DNA from: Diphasiastrum complanatum
Taxonomy: Eukaryota; Streptophyta; Lycopodiopsida; Lycopodiales; Lycopodiaceae
Length of the DNA stretch: 64,000 nt
Assembly: GCA_029204225.1 (NCBI GenBank)
Contig: CM055111.1
Coordinates: 11,801,697-11,865,696, forward strand
Direction: 5' to 3'
Shown here: piece after piece, positions 20,978-32,759 of the stretch
Layout of the letters: every line of letters begins with the position of its first letter
How positions within the stretch are numbered: position 1 is the stretch's first letter
Notes under the pieces: model-generated
The model's input: the letters and a program-made list of their open reading frames with translations, nothing else
The model's database searches: none
What the model was told of the DNA's origin: nothing
Made by a program: the position numbers and the translations under genes

Positions 20978-21606
20978 TTGATCTTTTGGCAAATACATTT
21001 GAGGCCAATTTTCATTTTAAACTTAGAGATAGATATTTTAAAGTTATTTAAGTCTAAATGTTTTTGAATTACTACTTTTAAAAAGTGAGGGAAAAGTAGA
21101 AGGCCGAGTTTGGAAGATTCAAATTTGAATGTTTTGTTCATTGAATCTAGTTATATTTTTAGTAATAGGGCATGGACCTACTATAAATAGATGTATACAT
21201 GTGGGAGAGCAGACTCTTCTTTCTCTAATCTCATTTCATGCTTATACATGAGTTCTCTTGGGTTCATCTATCCATTGTCTCTCTTATCTCATTTCATGCT
21301 TATACATGAGTTCTCTTGGGTTCATTTATCCATTGGTGCACTATATTGACAATATCTTGCAATCTTGTGTGTAGAATGCTCTTATTTGTTAATATTCGGA
21401 TCCACACATGTGACTTACTATTTTTATATAGACAACAACTTCATTATTTCACATTTTTGATGTTTGATCAATATCTTGTTGAGTTTGCATCTCTTTCATC
21501 AAGTAGATGTTGATTTTCTATATTGCAAATGGTGTAAAGTGTGTTGTCTTCTAAACCAAAGATCAAGAGATGGTTTTGGATCTTAATGATTGACAAAATC
21601 TTCACA
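20978..21606 (+). mobile_element. Copia A 3' LTR, 5' end clipped
   Basis: Aligns with the 5' LTR from ttgatcttttggcaaa onward; about the first 24 bp are missing. It holds a local duplication of about 59 bp around 21220-21335 (atctcatttcatgcttatac twice). Ends AATCTTCACA and is followed by the target duplication. Confidence 0.9.
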
Positions 21607-21880
21607 CTCTTGGCCTTTGACTTCGAATCCTTCCAGTTGGAAGGTATACAGCTCCTCCTCTTTGACATAGCCATTGAGAAACACTATCTTGAGATCCATT
21701 TGATGCACCTCAAGAGTATTCCACGAAGAGAACGTATAACAATCATATTTTGCTCTGATTTGTTGCTGGCAGCTTTGCTTTTTCATCCAGAATGGATCCG
21801 GAGCTCTCCAGACGATTACAACACCTCTGCCGCAGGCAAATCTCAAGACACCAACAAGATTTGCAAATCCCAAGACACAA
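21607..21880 (-). pseudogene. Copia B reverse transcriptase, upstream fragment
   Basis: Minus-strand coding with EVHQMDLKIVFLNGYVKEEE and FQLEGFEVKGQE, the Copia RT stretch that normally precedes the YGLKQ motif. The YGLKQ part continues at 14924, on the other side of Copia A. Further upstream (21700-21870) the frame decays. CTCTT at 21607-21611 is the right target duplication. Confidence 0.88.
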
Positions 21881-22129
21881 ACCAGATTTGCAGCAGCCTA
21901 TATATCAACTGCATTTTTGAAGATTTCTACAGAGTGAAGATTTTGGACCTGATTGGGGAGACTATGTTCGGCGAAAAGAGGCATCTATCAAAGATGAGAA
22001 ACCATGGTGATTCCACTTATCTTTGTCTCTTTGTCTCATCAATTGCAAGTAGCGGCCCTTGTTTAATTAACAACTTTCTTTTGAATCCAGGTTCTTTGGG
22101 AAACTAGATGCTTGGGTACTAATGAGACA
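21881..22129. other. No gene recognised
   Basis: Presumably decayed Copia B sequence further upstream on the minus strand, but no motif is readable. Confidence 0.3.
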
Positions 22130-23170
22130 TATGCAATTTCAAAGACAATAATTACCTTTAATATTTTGTTGTGAGAAACTCCATTGGCTTATCTTTTGTT
22201 GCATTGCTTCACTGTCAAGCTTTTAGAGTACTTTGGTGTCATTTACAAGGTAACATAATGGATTTGACCAACAACAAGAAAATGAACATTAAGTTTTCGT
22301 AATTAACACACATTCTTTGTGTACCTTCTCTTTGCATGGGCAAGGATTAGAACGAATTATTGAGTCCGCTCACCAATTGGAGGAAGAAGAAACACAAAAG
22401 AAGTATCGCAAGCACTGCAAACATCGTAGACGAAGTGATTCATTTGATTTTGATTCTAATACTGATTTTATGTCTTCCACTTCTAGTCAGAGTCTTTATC
22501 TTCCGACGATGCGAACAAATAAAAATAAAAACATAAAAAGAAAAATCAAGAGAAGGAGAAGACACATGTTTGAAATGATGAGGTGGTCACCACATAATAC
22601 TTGCAGCGTGGGATGCTATTGTGATGTTCTTGTTGTATGGAAATGGACACTATGTGAGGAATCTTAGTGATTTTGATCAGGTCTTCATGTATTTCCAAGT
22701 TTTAGCATGGATGCATGATTTCTAGCTTGTAGATGAATCTAGATGTGCATCCAAACTTAGCTAAAGGTCTCTTGATCCAGTTGTGATGTTTTGAATCTGA
22801 TTTTCTCATGCTTTATGATATTGGTCCCATGACTCAGAGACCGTGTCTTGTACCATGTGTCCCAAATATAAAGACCCAAAACTTAACCATAGATACTTGT
22901 GTATGATCCTAACAAAATGCAATTTTTATCTCCATAACTTCTAGATGTTAGATTGATGTGTCATAAAAATGCAACCAAAGCGCCTTCACTAATTCTTATA
23001 AGTGAATTTTTTTGCATTACTTTTCATCAAAAGCACTTTATCAATACTTAGAGGGCCTCCTAAATTTTTTTATTTCTTAACAATGTGAAGGGTCTAGATG
23101 AAAAGCTACATTGCAATAATGTTCTTCACAAAATTTGTAAACTTGAAAGATTTTTTGATGTCCTAAAAAA
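22130..23170 (+). repeat. Duplicated block X, copy 1, with a gene-fragment-like part
   Basis: About 1.04 kb matching 37225-38265 in the same orientation, with scattered differences. Near 22337-22560 the plus strand encodes a stretch with QLEEEETQKKYRKH followed by a Ser-rich and then a Lys/Arg-rich tract, like an exon of an SR-like or gag-like basic protein. A pyrimidine-rich stretch ending in AG precedes it near 22345. I cannot name the parent gene. No terminal repeats are evident. Confidence 0.75.
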
Positions 23171-23934
23171 TGCAACACAAAATCCTGATAGATGTACATT
23201 TTTTATTCAACAACAATTCTTCTATAATTTAGCCAAATTGTGATACTCTTTGATCGGATTATTGTACAAAGAATGAAAGGGCTTTTATTATGTAGGCTTA
23301 AGATTGTCAATTGAACGCCTGCGAATATACATATTAACAACGTTGGCAACGTATTTGTTGGTGCCCCACAAAAAAGAGGCCACAAACATATAAATCAAGC
23401 GTGTAGCCTTAATTATAAATTGGATGCATGCCTTGTTACATAGAAACATCATCGTTCTACAACAAAAATGAAGCTCAATTATGAAAAAAGAAATCTGGCG
23501 AAAAGAAAAACAAAAATTCTTCCAAAAAAAGAAAGATTGCAATCTGCTAGGGAAAATAGCAATTGTTTCTACAATGAAAGATGAGTTCATTTTTGTAGGA
23601 TTAGCTCATTTTCAAAACAACAATAGTGCAAAAGAATGAGAGAATCAATTTTTGAAAACCACAGTCAGTACGCATTTACATTTGAATCTCTGGAAAAGCT
23701 TAGGCAAGAAAAAACTTGAACACAATTTAAAAAAAATCTCTAATGAAGCAGCTCAGGTCAAGAGAAGATTCAGTATGTCTTTCATTTCTAATTTCAGCAA
23801 TGAAGCTCAAGCCTTGAGAAAACAAATCAAATCGTTCTTGACATGGTTTCTTAGTCCAAAACAACATGGTTTTGGAATGATGGCGCAAGATTCAAATGTG
23901 AAATAGCTAGCTCTCATCGTGTACACAACACCAT
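23171..23934. other. No gene recognised
   Basis: AT-rich; short frames on both strands without recognisable domains. Confidence 0.4.
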
Positions 23935-24595
23935 GGCATTGCATGTTACGGTTGCATGTCTAAACTAAGACTCCCAACACCATTCTGGACTATTGCGTAC
24001 TTGGCCATGCCCACTGGCCATATTGTCTGTGGAGTCCTTTGCCACGATCCTTTCAATAAGTCATACACTATAGTTCTTGATGTTTTCGAGTTCATAAATT
24101 CATGAAACCTTAATATTATGTAATCCTCAAAGCCTGTTGCCCCCCACCAACAATCTGACCCTACGATAAATCATCAGCAGAAAGATTAGTAAGTAACGAG
24201 CACATATAAGAACAACATAAGTTAGCATTTGCTGATGAGAAATTATAAATGCTAATGAGAAATTATCGACTTTATCTATGGAAATGTGGAGAGAGAAGCT
24301 GCGGCTCAAAAGCCTACTTGAACAAAGCAGTAATAAAAGAACGTATAACACCTACCAGGATCATTTACGTAAACAGAAAGATTTTACCGTTATACGATTA
24401 GTAAGTAACGAGTATGAGACAACATAAGTTAGAATTTGCTGATGAGAAATTATAAATGCTAATGAGAAATTATCGACTTTATCTATGGAAACGTGGAGAG
24501 AGAATCTGTGGCTCAAAAATCTACTTGAACAATGCAGTCATAATAAAATAGACGTATAACACCTAGCAGGATCATTTACGTTAAAGTTAGCATCT
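23935..24595. repeat. Duplicated block Y, copy 1, with internal tandem duplication
   Basis: The part 23935-24365 matches the reverse complement of 35440-35880. Inside it about 180 bp (24185-24365: taagtaacgagcacatataa, then gctgatgagaaattataaat) is repeated imperfectly at about 24400-24595. Function unknown. Confidence 0.75.
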
Positions 24596-24852
24596 GAAAA
24601 GACACGTTAGGGGATATTAGAACTCAAAATGGGCCCTTTGTCAAGATGCTGTTTTTGACTTCGCTTTCAACACTTACGTGTCCCAATGAATGGTTTTCAT
24701 CTGTGACGAACTGTAACAGTGGTTGACGGACGGAAATTGTATTTAACTTTTCTGGCCAAATTTTTGTGATTTTCAAATATCCCGCCGGGCAGAACAGACA
24801 ATTGTGATTGGACCGCAGTTATTGCCCGAATACTCTTATGCTGCCCGTCATT

Positions 24853-25435
24853 GTTCACTCGAGGTTGATTTGACGAAGAGAGTATTGAGGTACATCTCGA
24901 GAGAGATTTTGGCATATTGTATGAGGGATCATCACCTACCCTTTTTGGATTTTTAGATTCAGACTTTGCTAGAGATCAAATGGATAGGAAATCTATAAGC
25001 GCACATTGTATTTTCATAGGTGATGGAGCTATATCATGGATGTCAAAGAAACAAGCCACTATTTAATTGTCATCTAGTGAGGTTGAGTACAAAGCCCTTA
25101 CTCATTGCACAAAGGAGATGATATGGATCAAGAGGATGATGAAGGATATTAAATTACTGGATTTTTTAGAGAGCCAATCATCTTTTGTGACAACCTATCG
25201 GCCCAAAAATTGGCAATCAATTCTATTTTCCATGCTAGGAGCAAGCATATTGAGGTGGCATATCACTTTGTGAGGGAGCAAGTCATGACAAAGGACGTGG
25301 AGCCTCAACATGTTTCATCAAGGGAATGTGTAGCTGATATCTTCACCAAAGCATTGGGAAAAGACTTTTTAAAAAAGCATAGGACTTCATTTGGAGTATT
25401 CTCAAAGTGTATGCTAAAACTAGTTGAAGTGGCAG
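24853..25435 (+). pseudogene. Copia A-family RNase H and 3' internal end
   Basis: Begins with KRVLRYI-type coding just before 24905 and continues through the same RNase H words as the copy at 20515-20976, sharing its TAA and frameshifts. It retains the terminal part lost there, up to a purine-rich tract (GAAGTGGCAG) before the LTR. Confidence 0.85.
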
Positions 25436-25999
25436 TGTGAGAATTTGTCAACTAGTTTGATATTTTGGCAAATACATTTGAGGCCAAATTTCATTTTAGA
25501 CTTAGAGATAGTTATTTCAAAGTTATCTTAGTCTAAATGATTTTGATTTACTACTGTTAGAAAGTTGATCTAGAAGTTTCTATGGAGGGAAACTAAGATT
25601 CAAATTAAGCATGGACCTATTATAAATGGATGTACACACATGGGAGAGTAGATTCATCTCTCTCTTATCTCATTTCATTCTTATACATGAGTTCTCTTGT
25701 GTTCATCTATCCATTGGTGCACTATATTGGTGATATCTTGCAGTCTTGTGTGTAGAATGCTCTTATTTGTTGATATTCGGATCCACACATGTGAAATATT
25801 GTAGCTTACTATTTTTTTTTATGGAAAACAACTTCATTTTTTCATATGGTTGATGTTTGACCAATATCTTATTGAGTTTGCATCTCTTTCATTAAGTGGA
25901 TGTTGATTTTCTATGTTACAAATGGGGTAGATTGTGTTGTCTTCTTAACCAAAGATCAAGAGATGGTTTTGAATCTTAATGATTGACAAAATCTTCACA
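25436..25999 (+). mobile_element. Copia A-family LTR
   Basis: 564 bp from TGTGAGAATTTG to AATCTTCACA, clearly related to 14930-15566. It is followed by TGATATTAGAAA, a mutated form of the primer binding site TGGTATCAGAGC, which shows that the LTR also serves as a 5' LTR. Confidence 0.9.
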
Positions 26000-26599
26000 T
26001 GATATTAGAAATTGTATTGCAAGTTATAGAAGGATCAGCCACATCTATCAAAGATTTGGAGGAGTTACCAATTCTAGAGTGTGCTAGATTGATTTCTACT
26101 CACAACATCAAGCATTTTGTATATGTAGAATTGATCTTTTGTAAATCAAAACTCAATCTAGGTTTATGAACTTGAAGAATTATGATTTCCCACATGCGTT
26201 ACTAGATTTGTCTGATTTAAAGTGCTTTAGGAAGGCTTCATTGGAGGCTACAAGATTCTATATCAAGTTTTTGGCAATTGCACGTAGAATTTGGAAGATT
26301 CATTTTTTGTGATTTTGCCAAAGCCCTAATTTTGATTGGACATCTATTTTTTGAGGTTGCTGGACCTCAATAGAGTGTGTTTCAATCTTAGGAAGTGGCA
26401 AGATTCATTAGATTGTAGTTAAATCACCAGTTGGTCAAGAATTTTTCATTCTATGTGTTGATTTGCTAGTTATAAGCGCTATAAGAGAATTGAGAGGTTC
26501 CATATCTTTGTGATTTCTTTTTGGAAACATTTGTTGTTATTCAAAAAGAGTGATTTGCGCATTGGAACAGGTTGAAAGAGAAGATCAGGTCATTGCAAC

Positions 26600-26985
26600 C
26601 TGGCTACATCAAGTAGATTCATGTTAGAAGGCAATGATAGGCTTACCTCATCCAACTATTCTACATGGAAGGTGAGAATGGAATCACTTATTGAAATGCA
26701 TGAGTTGATGGACATGTAGGGTTGGAGGAGAGACTCTTGGTTCAAAAAGATCAAGTGAGGTATGACAAGAGAGCAAAGAAATCTCTACACATGATCAAGA
26801 TGAATGTTACCAATGAGCTACTCATGGATATTGGTAAGTGCATTACATCTTTGGAGGCTTGGGAAGCTTTGAAGAAGCTTTATGAATCCAAGTCTACATC
26901 TAGAGTGTTGACTCTAAGAAGAAATTTTTTTCAAAGCTTACAAAATGAAGAAGAGAGTCCTAATACTTTTGTTTTGAAGCGAACT
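26600..26985 (+). pseudogene. Copia A-family gag, truncated
   Basis: Encodes QVRYDKRAKKSLHMIKMNV and SRVLTLRRNFFQSL, closely similar to the Copia A gag at 16.3-16.5 kb. A deletion near 26716 breaks the start, and homology stops at about 26985. Confidence 0.88.
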
Positions 26986-26989
26986 GATC

Positions 26990-27880
26990 GTTTTAGCTTC
27001 AGCTACAACTAGTAGGATCGAGGATGTGTGAAGTGTGCATTTTTCTGTGCTATCGCATTTTGTGAAAAATACCAAAAATGTGAACTATGCAAAACTTGCT
27101 AAATTCATCCACTTGAACACATTTTACCTCTACAAGAAAATGCAAAAAACCCGAAGAGAGAGAATACAAAAATTGCAAAAAATCCGACAAAGTTTCTAAC
27201 GCTTAGTTTTTCTTGCTCGTAAACATGCAGCAGAATTTTGGTTGTAAGATCAATAATCTAACTTATCAAAATACACAGTACATACATAAACAACATAGTC
27301 ATTCATGCGAGGTAGAGACTAGACAAGATCAATACATTTCTAAAATCATGTACGTGGATGAGTGTACACTGCTTGCAGCATATTCGCTTGCAAGTCTTCT
27401 ATATTTTCTGCTCTCTATCTTCCTCTCTCTTACTCTCACTTTTACTCTACTCTCTCTAGTATATCTTCATAGATTCTACTTAGCATTTTCTTCTAAGTTA
27501 TTCTTGTAAACTAAAGGTTGCGCTAAGCGCTGATTAGTTGTAGCTGTCTATTTGCATTGGAACAGATTGTACTTGCAGCCGTCTTTCTTTGTGAGATCAG
27601 ATTGTCCCACATGGAATTCTTTAGGGATGAAGGAAAGTGAAGTTCGTTTTTGTAGTGAGTTTATTTCCTTGCCAATCCTCAACCCAAGATCTAATCAATC
27701 TAGCATCAAGGAGATGAAGTTAGTTGTCACGCGTAGATTCATTCCCATGAGAGCAACAACATATTTCAGATTTTAGCATGAATGGAAGATCCACATCCAA
27801 ACTCTAACATCCATTAACCCTAAGCATTAACACTACAATCATTAACACTAAGATCCACAATGAAGATAGCTTACTCTTTC
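26990..27880. other. No gene recognised
   Basis: Frames at 27213-27509 and 27552-27776 show no domain. A pyrimidine-rich stretch lies at 27405-27460. Confidence 0.4.
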
Positions 27881-27883
27881 TCA

Positions 27884-28040
27884 AATCTTTCTAGTGAATT
27901 TGAGATGAAAGATTTGGGTTTGCTATTGCCTAGGAGTTGAGGTTTGGAAAGGGAAGCATTGTCTTTTTATCTCACAAGCCAAGTATGCACAGAAATTATT
28001 GAAGAGGTTTAACATGCAAGAAAGCAAACCAATTAGCACA
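27884..28040 (+). pseudogene. Copia reverse transcriptase fragment
   Basis: About 155 bp encode SSEFEMKDLG, then GKHCLFISQAKYAQKLLKRF and TPMG, the Copia RT segment after YVDD. It is cut at 28041 by gypsy D LTR-like sequence on the other strand. Confidence 0.8.
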
Positions 28041-28044
28041 CCCA

Positions 28045-28325
28045 TGGGTCAAACACAATAAAAACATGAGAGTTGGAGGAAAAGTGATAGAGAGGAAGGA
28101 CATTCATAAATCCATTTCACAAGAGAACCAATCTGCTTTATTGAAATGAAGATATGTACTTGTGAAGGAAACTCAAGTTGGTCCCTTTTTATAATAGAGA
28201 AGAGGACCCTAGCCTCTAAATCCTATTGGTTTATTTCTGCCTCCCTAATTATTCAAATTTAAAAAAGAGTGGGAACCATCCAAAATTGGAGGGAAACCCA
28301 ACCTTATTCAATAACTTGACATTAC
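28045..28325 (-). mobile_element. LTR-like sequence of gypsy family D
   Basis: Reverse-complement match to 12548-12815, with the TATA-type word CTATTATAAAAAGG on the minus strand near 28195. It lies downstream of the gypsy D internal region on the minus strand, the right place for a 3' LTR. Ends not certain. Confidence 0.5.
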
Positions 28326-28330
28326 GAATT

Positions 28331-30366
28331 TTTTTTGAAACTCCACCAATGCAGTATGGTAGGTTTCCACTTTGCGAAACAAGTATCTGATCTCATCCGG
28401 TGTGACTGGACAATCAGGCACTTGGGTTTGTAAGTAGGACTCGCGTTCAAGGATAGTCACATCCAATTCACCTTGAAGTCGTTCACCAATTGTCTGGCTA
28501 GCAACAAGACTTGTTGTTTGGAATCTTGGACTGCCTTGTCAACCTTGTCCTGCGTTGTGGTGAGTGCATTATGAAGGGTCACCACATAGTCTTCTAGTCG
28601 TTGAGCGGACTCATTGGCCTTCTTCAAATCAACTTCGAACTTTGCCTCGTGTTGCCCAACAATCGTCACTCCTGGTTGATCTGAATAACCTTGTGGCCAA
28701 TCAGGGTATTCTCTGTCCCAAGACCAGCAATGCAGTTGGACATGTCTTTCTTTTCATTAATCATGGTCTAGATCACACGCGCAAGGTTAGAAACAAGACC
28801 CATTGCATCACCAGAATCCACGGTAGTAGGCACAACAACAGGACCAGGTCCAGTAGGAATCGTGCTAACTGGCCTCGGTTGTGTGGTCGGTTGTTCTTCT
28901 TCAAATATATCTTCGACTTCAAAACCCTTTGGTACTGTGGCATCGAACTACTTTGGAGATATAACAACATGATCGACCCTAAGGGTGTATGGTGTGGCTT
29001 CAACTTGATCTTGCTGGTTGATCTGAAAAGAATCATCAAAGCCAGTAGCAGTATCATGAAACTATTCCAATCCTCTTCCAAAGGATTGGAGCTCAAAGGG
29101 TTTGTGGCTGGTGGGCATTACAGAAGTCTGATCTGGGCTCAGTGGGTTGGAATCATCGAACATGTCCATGAATGATTGTGTGTTTGGGAAAATGACTCGG
29201 ATCTATGGAAAAGAGACAGGCGGGGCAGCTGTGACTGGAATGGTAGATCTAATTGACATAGACTGCTTTGTGAGGAAGCAGAGACTAGGGAAGCATTAGA
29301 GGTGGGGAGAATAGGGAGCTCAATGCGAATAGTAGCAGGGGGTGGAAGCGCAGCTGAAGATGTCTGCAAAATACAATGTCGTGATGCGGAAGGCGAGTCA
29401 GGAATTACGATCTTGCTGCGTGGACGATGACAACTATGGGAGCTTGATGTTTGTTGAGATGACTCTACTGGTGTTTCTTCATAGATAGAAAGCACGACGT
29501 CCATACTAAAACCATGGATTTTATTTTCAAGGTGGGAGGTTGCTATGAGTGACAACATCTGGCTAGTAGCAAATTGCTGCTTGGTATTGCTCTTGATAGC
29601 TTGTTTGAGCTCTCCAAAGACAGTCTTGAACCAGTTATATGGTTCCAGAGGAGCTTGGCTATCTTGGCCTGAGACTCAACTATCCTATGCAAAATCTGGA
29701 AAGTAATACGGTCTTTCTTGAGGTTTAGAAAATTGTTAGAAAATTGTTGAGGAGCTGAGCAGCAGCCTGAATGGCGGATCAATAATGACCTCAAGAAAAT
29801 AGCCATCATTAATCCAGTGCAGATCATTGGTAATGTCAATATAAGACTTAATAGCCTATTTGGCTTGCTTATGGTTTGGTGAGGCTTGGATACCAAACGC
29901 TATCCCTATGGCAGCAAGGGCGGCCTCAATCACACGCACCTTGTGTGTGGCTCCTTGGAAGGTAATGTAAAATTTGGATTTCTCCTCCTTCCACGTACTG
30001 AAGGTAAGAGTAATAAAATCCATGTTGATTCTCCTCGAGAAGGCTCTCTCATGAATACCCATTGCAATAAGCAGAGGCTTCGCAATGGTCATCCACTGAG
30101 TGACCATGCTTGTGCTAGGAAGGATCATGATATCCGTTTTAGATGGGAGATCATGATGGATAGTGTAACGAGACGACTGAGACATATCTGTGGAAGACAT
30201 GATGGAAAAGAACACAAAATGATAATAATGAGTGTGAGTGTATATCAAAAAACAGTATAGAAAGTTTTGAAGACTTTGGTTGCTGGAAAATTGGCAAGAG
30301 CTTTGCTAGCACAAGTGAGAAATGAATCGACTTCAGCCAACTTATAGGTGAATTTGGAGGGTCCAT
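28331..30366 (-). pseudogene. Extra reading frames of gypsy D, function unknown
   Basis: A chain of minus-strand frames (30248-29856, 29896-29543, 29558-29139, 29096-28773, 28669-28457) overlaps or abuts in a way that suggests one long ancestral frame broken by frameshifts. The N-terminal part has SRRINMDFITLTFSTWKEEK; the middle is rich in Ser, Pro and Gln; the end (LEDYVVTLHNALTTTQDKVD) looks like a coiled coil. It lies where RT and integrase would be expected to end, before the 3' LTR-like sequence. I do not recognise the product; an extra 3' ORF of a large gypsy element is the simplest reading. Confidence 0.45.
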
Positions 30367-30842
30367 TACACTAAATACTAGTTTGGCTGATCAGTTCTGA
30401 ACAAAAATTTGCAGGCTTGTTCAGTATTGTGAAAATAGGCTATAAAAATCTCGTAAAGGTTTTTGAGGCTCTGAACCTATTCGGCGAATGTTTTTCAAGT
30501 CTGGCGAAGGATGAACCTTTTCCCACGGGGATTCTTCGCCCAAGTACTGCTATAAATGCAACTTTTCAGGATCTGAACCTATAGCCAACCTAATTTTGGC
30601 ATTTTAATTCCCTCTGACATATCGGCGAAGGTTTCTGAGGAGAGTAAGGTGGTCGGCAAAGGTTCCCAAAATGGTATATTGTTGATCATTCGCCTAACTC
30701 AAAAACAGGTAGCAACTGGTGAAAGAATGTTTGCCCAACTCAATATGGATATATCTGAGGTGGATCTTGCTTTCGAAAACTTGACGAACAATTCCAACAC
30801 AGTTTGTGCAAAAAAAAATGACCAAAAAAGTAGCTTTTCAGG
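30367..30842. other. No gene recognised
   Basis: Non-coding; words such as TTCGGCGAA and GGCGAAGGTT recur here and again near 34600, on both sides of the gypsy D coding region, but I could not align them into an LTR pair. Confidence 0.35.
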
Positions 30843-31250
30843 TCATTTTTTCAAAAAGATCTGACTACTTTCTGATCTGATGACGTTTTTCACTTTTGCA
30901 AATCTCTGAAGCTCCTTCTTTATCAGATCCGCAACATTAGGATTACAGCGATAGAACTTTGTAATGATCGTGGAGGTGATGATTTCCCAAAAGGTAAACT
31001 CTTCTTCAAAGGTGAAGACTTCCAAGATGGTGATGCCTTGCTAGAACTTTGACTTGCAGAATCATCCTTGACTTTTCCTTTGCCTTTATCTAGTAAAGGT
31101 GGCACATTTTTTTAAGAAATCTTTTTAGGAAAATTTTTCTCTTTCAGGACCGTATTATAATGTTGCTTGGCTTGTTTCTTTGTCATTGAACCTGTGGTCT
31201 TGTCTTCCTTCAATGTAACTGCTTTTGGCGGTTTTATTGTTGGTTCATCA
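30843..31250 (-). pseudogene. Gypsy D fragment with KKQAKQHYNTVLK motif
   Basis: On the minus strand 31210-31080 encodes a TKKQAKQHYNTVLK word, then VPPLLDKGKGKVKDDSASQS and a Lys/Ser-rich tail. It matches the plus-strand block at 11688-11840. The lack of RT and integrase between here and the protease means much of pol is deleted. Confidence 0.55.
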
Positions 31251-31639
31251 GGAATATTACACACTCCAAATTTGGTTAGATCCATATGATTTAGAATCTG
31301 CTCACATTAGAGGAGTTTTGAATTCCATGAAGACCCTTTAAGAATTCGTGCAAGATGTCTTTTTTATTATTAAAATATTATAACACTAATACTTTTGACT
31401 TGCCATAACTTTTTAATCGTAGCTCAAAAGTATGTCATGTAACATATCATTGGAAAGCCTTGTCGAGCGCTTTCCAATGCACGAAACTCTGCTAAATTCG
31501 GACTTACTACTAAAAAGTTATGCCATTTCTAGTATGGAGTCAAAATGTGGACTCAAAAAGTTATGTTACGTAGATTTCAAATTTGAGTGTTTTGATTGGT
31601 CCATGTGTAAGAAAAATTTGAGAAAAAATATAAAAAGAA
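31251..31639. other. No gene recognised
   Basis: AT-rich, no supported frame; lies between two gypsy D blocks where pol would be expected. Confidence 0.35.
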
Positions 31640-32759
31640 TCTTTACAAAGGGTCTTTTTTGGATTTAGAACTCCCTCTAATGTCAGTTAGTTCTGCATTG
31701 TCATCATAAGTCAAGGCATAACTGATAGGAATGAGTTCATCTTCAATCAAATTTGGTATAGGCTCTGTTGATATCCAAGCTACATTCAGCACATTCAATG
31801 GAAAAGTGATCGGTGTATCCAAGGTTCGATCCAATAATAAAATCTCGTTGATTATCTTATTAACACATATAACCTGCTATACAGTAAATCGTTGCAAGAG
31901 CTTCATTCCAGTTGATAGTATCGGTTTGAGAGTTGTAATGAACTCCCAAATTTTTTACTGGTCAGTCACAAGTATGATCCCTTGTTGATGAATCATCATT
32001 CTCTTTTTGAACCACTGGTTTGATAGTCCAAGTTATAGGATCAACCTTGACTGCATGTTCACGATTTTCAAAAGTGATTTTTCCGATACCCCAGTTATGA
32101 ATTACTTGTGTGACTCATAACCATGGGTGTCCCAATAGGACTCGGTAGACATTTGGTGCTTCTGGTAAGTCCATAACTACAACAGTAATAACGAATTGTA
32201 CTTCGGAAATTTTGACAGGTATATCTTCAACCATTCCTCGCGGACAAACTGCTGTTTGATCAGCCAGCTTAATGGCAAAAGTCATAGGTTTTATCTTTGT
32301 AAGGCCCCATTTTGCACATAGCTTTGTAGAGATCAGGTTGCCATCTATCACGACTACTTCGTTAGAAAATTGTCTATGCTGTATCGACAGGGTAATATAT
32401 TTTTGTTCACTTTGCCAAGCTGTTCCGACATGGAGTACTTCATTAGATTCTTCAAATCCAGCACAAAAAAGTGGATCTTGATGGACTTCTTGTTTAGCTT
32501 GAGTTAACTTTTGCACTAATACTTCTTTTGCTTTTGGCACCAACTTCAGAAACTCTCCCAACAAAATATTGATCTTACTGGACAAAATATTCTTGAGCAG
32601 TTCTGTTTGCGGTGCTTCCGGTTCAGTCATCTTGAAGGGTTCTTCATGATGATGCAAATGAGCATTCATATCTACACGTGAATTATTCGGAGGCTGCAAT
32701 GGTGAAGAATTAACTTCGGTTGTTGCTCTAACAGCTTCAGGCTCCTCTTCTTCTTGCAA
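31640..32759 (-). pseudogene. Gypsy D aspartic protease region
   Basis: Minus-strand frame 32759-32115. The last part has the gypsy protease signature: KWGLTKIKPMTFAIKLADQT, VPVKISEVQFVITVVVMDLP and LLGHPWL. At the catalytic site, where Asp-Ser/Thr-Gly is expected, the sequence reads VVVIDGNLIS, so the Ser/Thr-Gly appears deleted. Beyond 32115 the frame continues with stops to about 31640 through a region that would link to RT, but no RT motif follows. Confidence 0.75.

Larger units (their letters stand above)
14930..21606 (+). mobile_element. Ty1/copia retrotransposon A, nested in Copia B
   Basis: A nearly full-length but dead element: 5' LTR 14930-15566, primer site 15567-15578, gag-pol from 16155 to about 20976, and a 5'-clipped 3' LTR 20978-21606, bounded by CTCTT on both sides. 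It lies inside the RT of Copia B: the motif before the insertion is at 21612-21873 and the one after it at 14924 (host element on the minus strand). A foreign 1.1-kb segment sits at about 19390-20505. The LTRs differ at many sites, so the insertion is not recent. Confidence 0.93.
24853..26985 (+). mobile_element. Copia A-family relic with tandem (internal-LTR-internal) structure
   Basis: The order on the plus strand is RNase H end (24906-25370), a full LTR (25436-25999), a decayed primer site and then the 5' leader and gag (26000-26985). In a normal element an LTR is followed by host DNA at the 3' end or preceded by host DNA at the 5' end; here one LTR is shared by two internal regions. Such forms arise by recombination between LTRs of adjacent or sister copies. 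The right end is cut within gag. Confidence 0.85.

Noticed and set aside
28564..29175. 203-codon plus-strand frame
   Set aside because: It is antisense to the chain of gypsy D frames and shows no domain.
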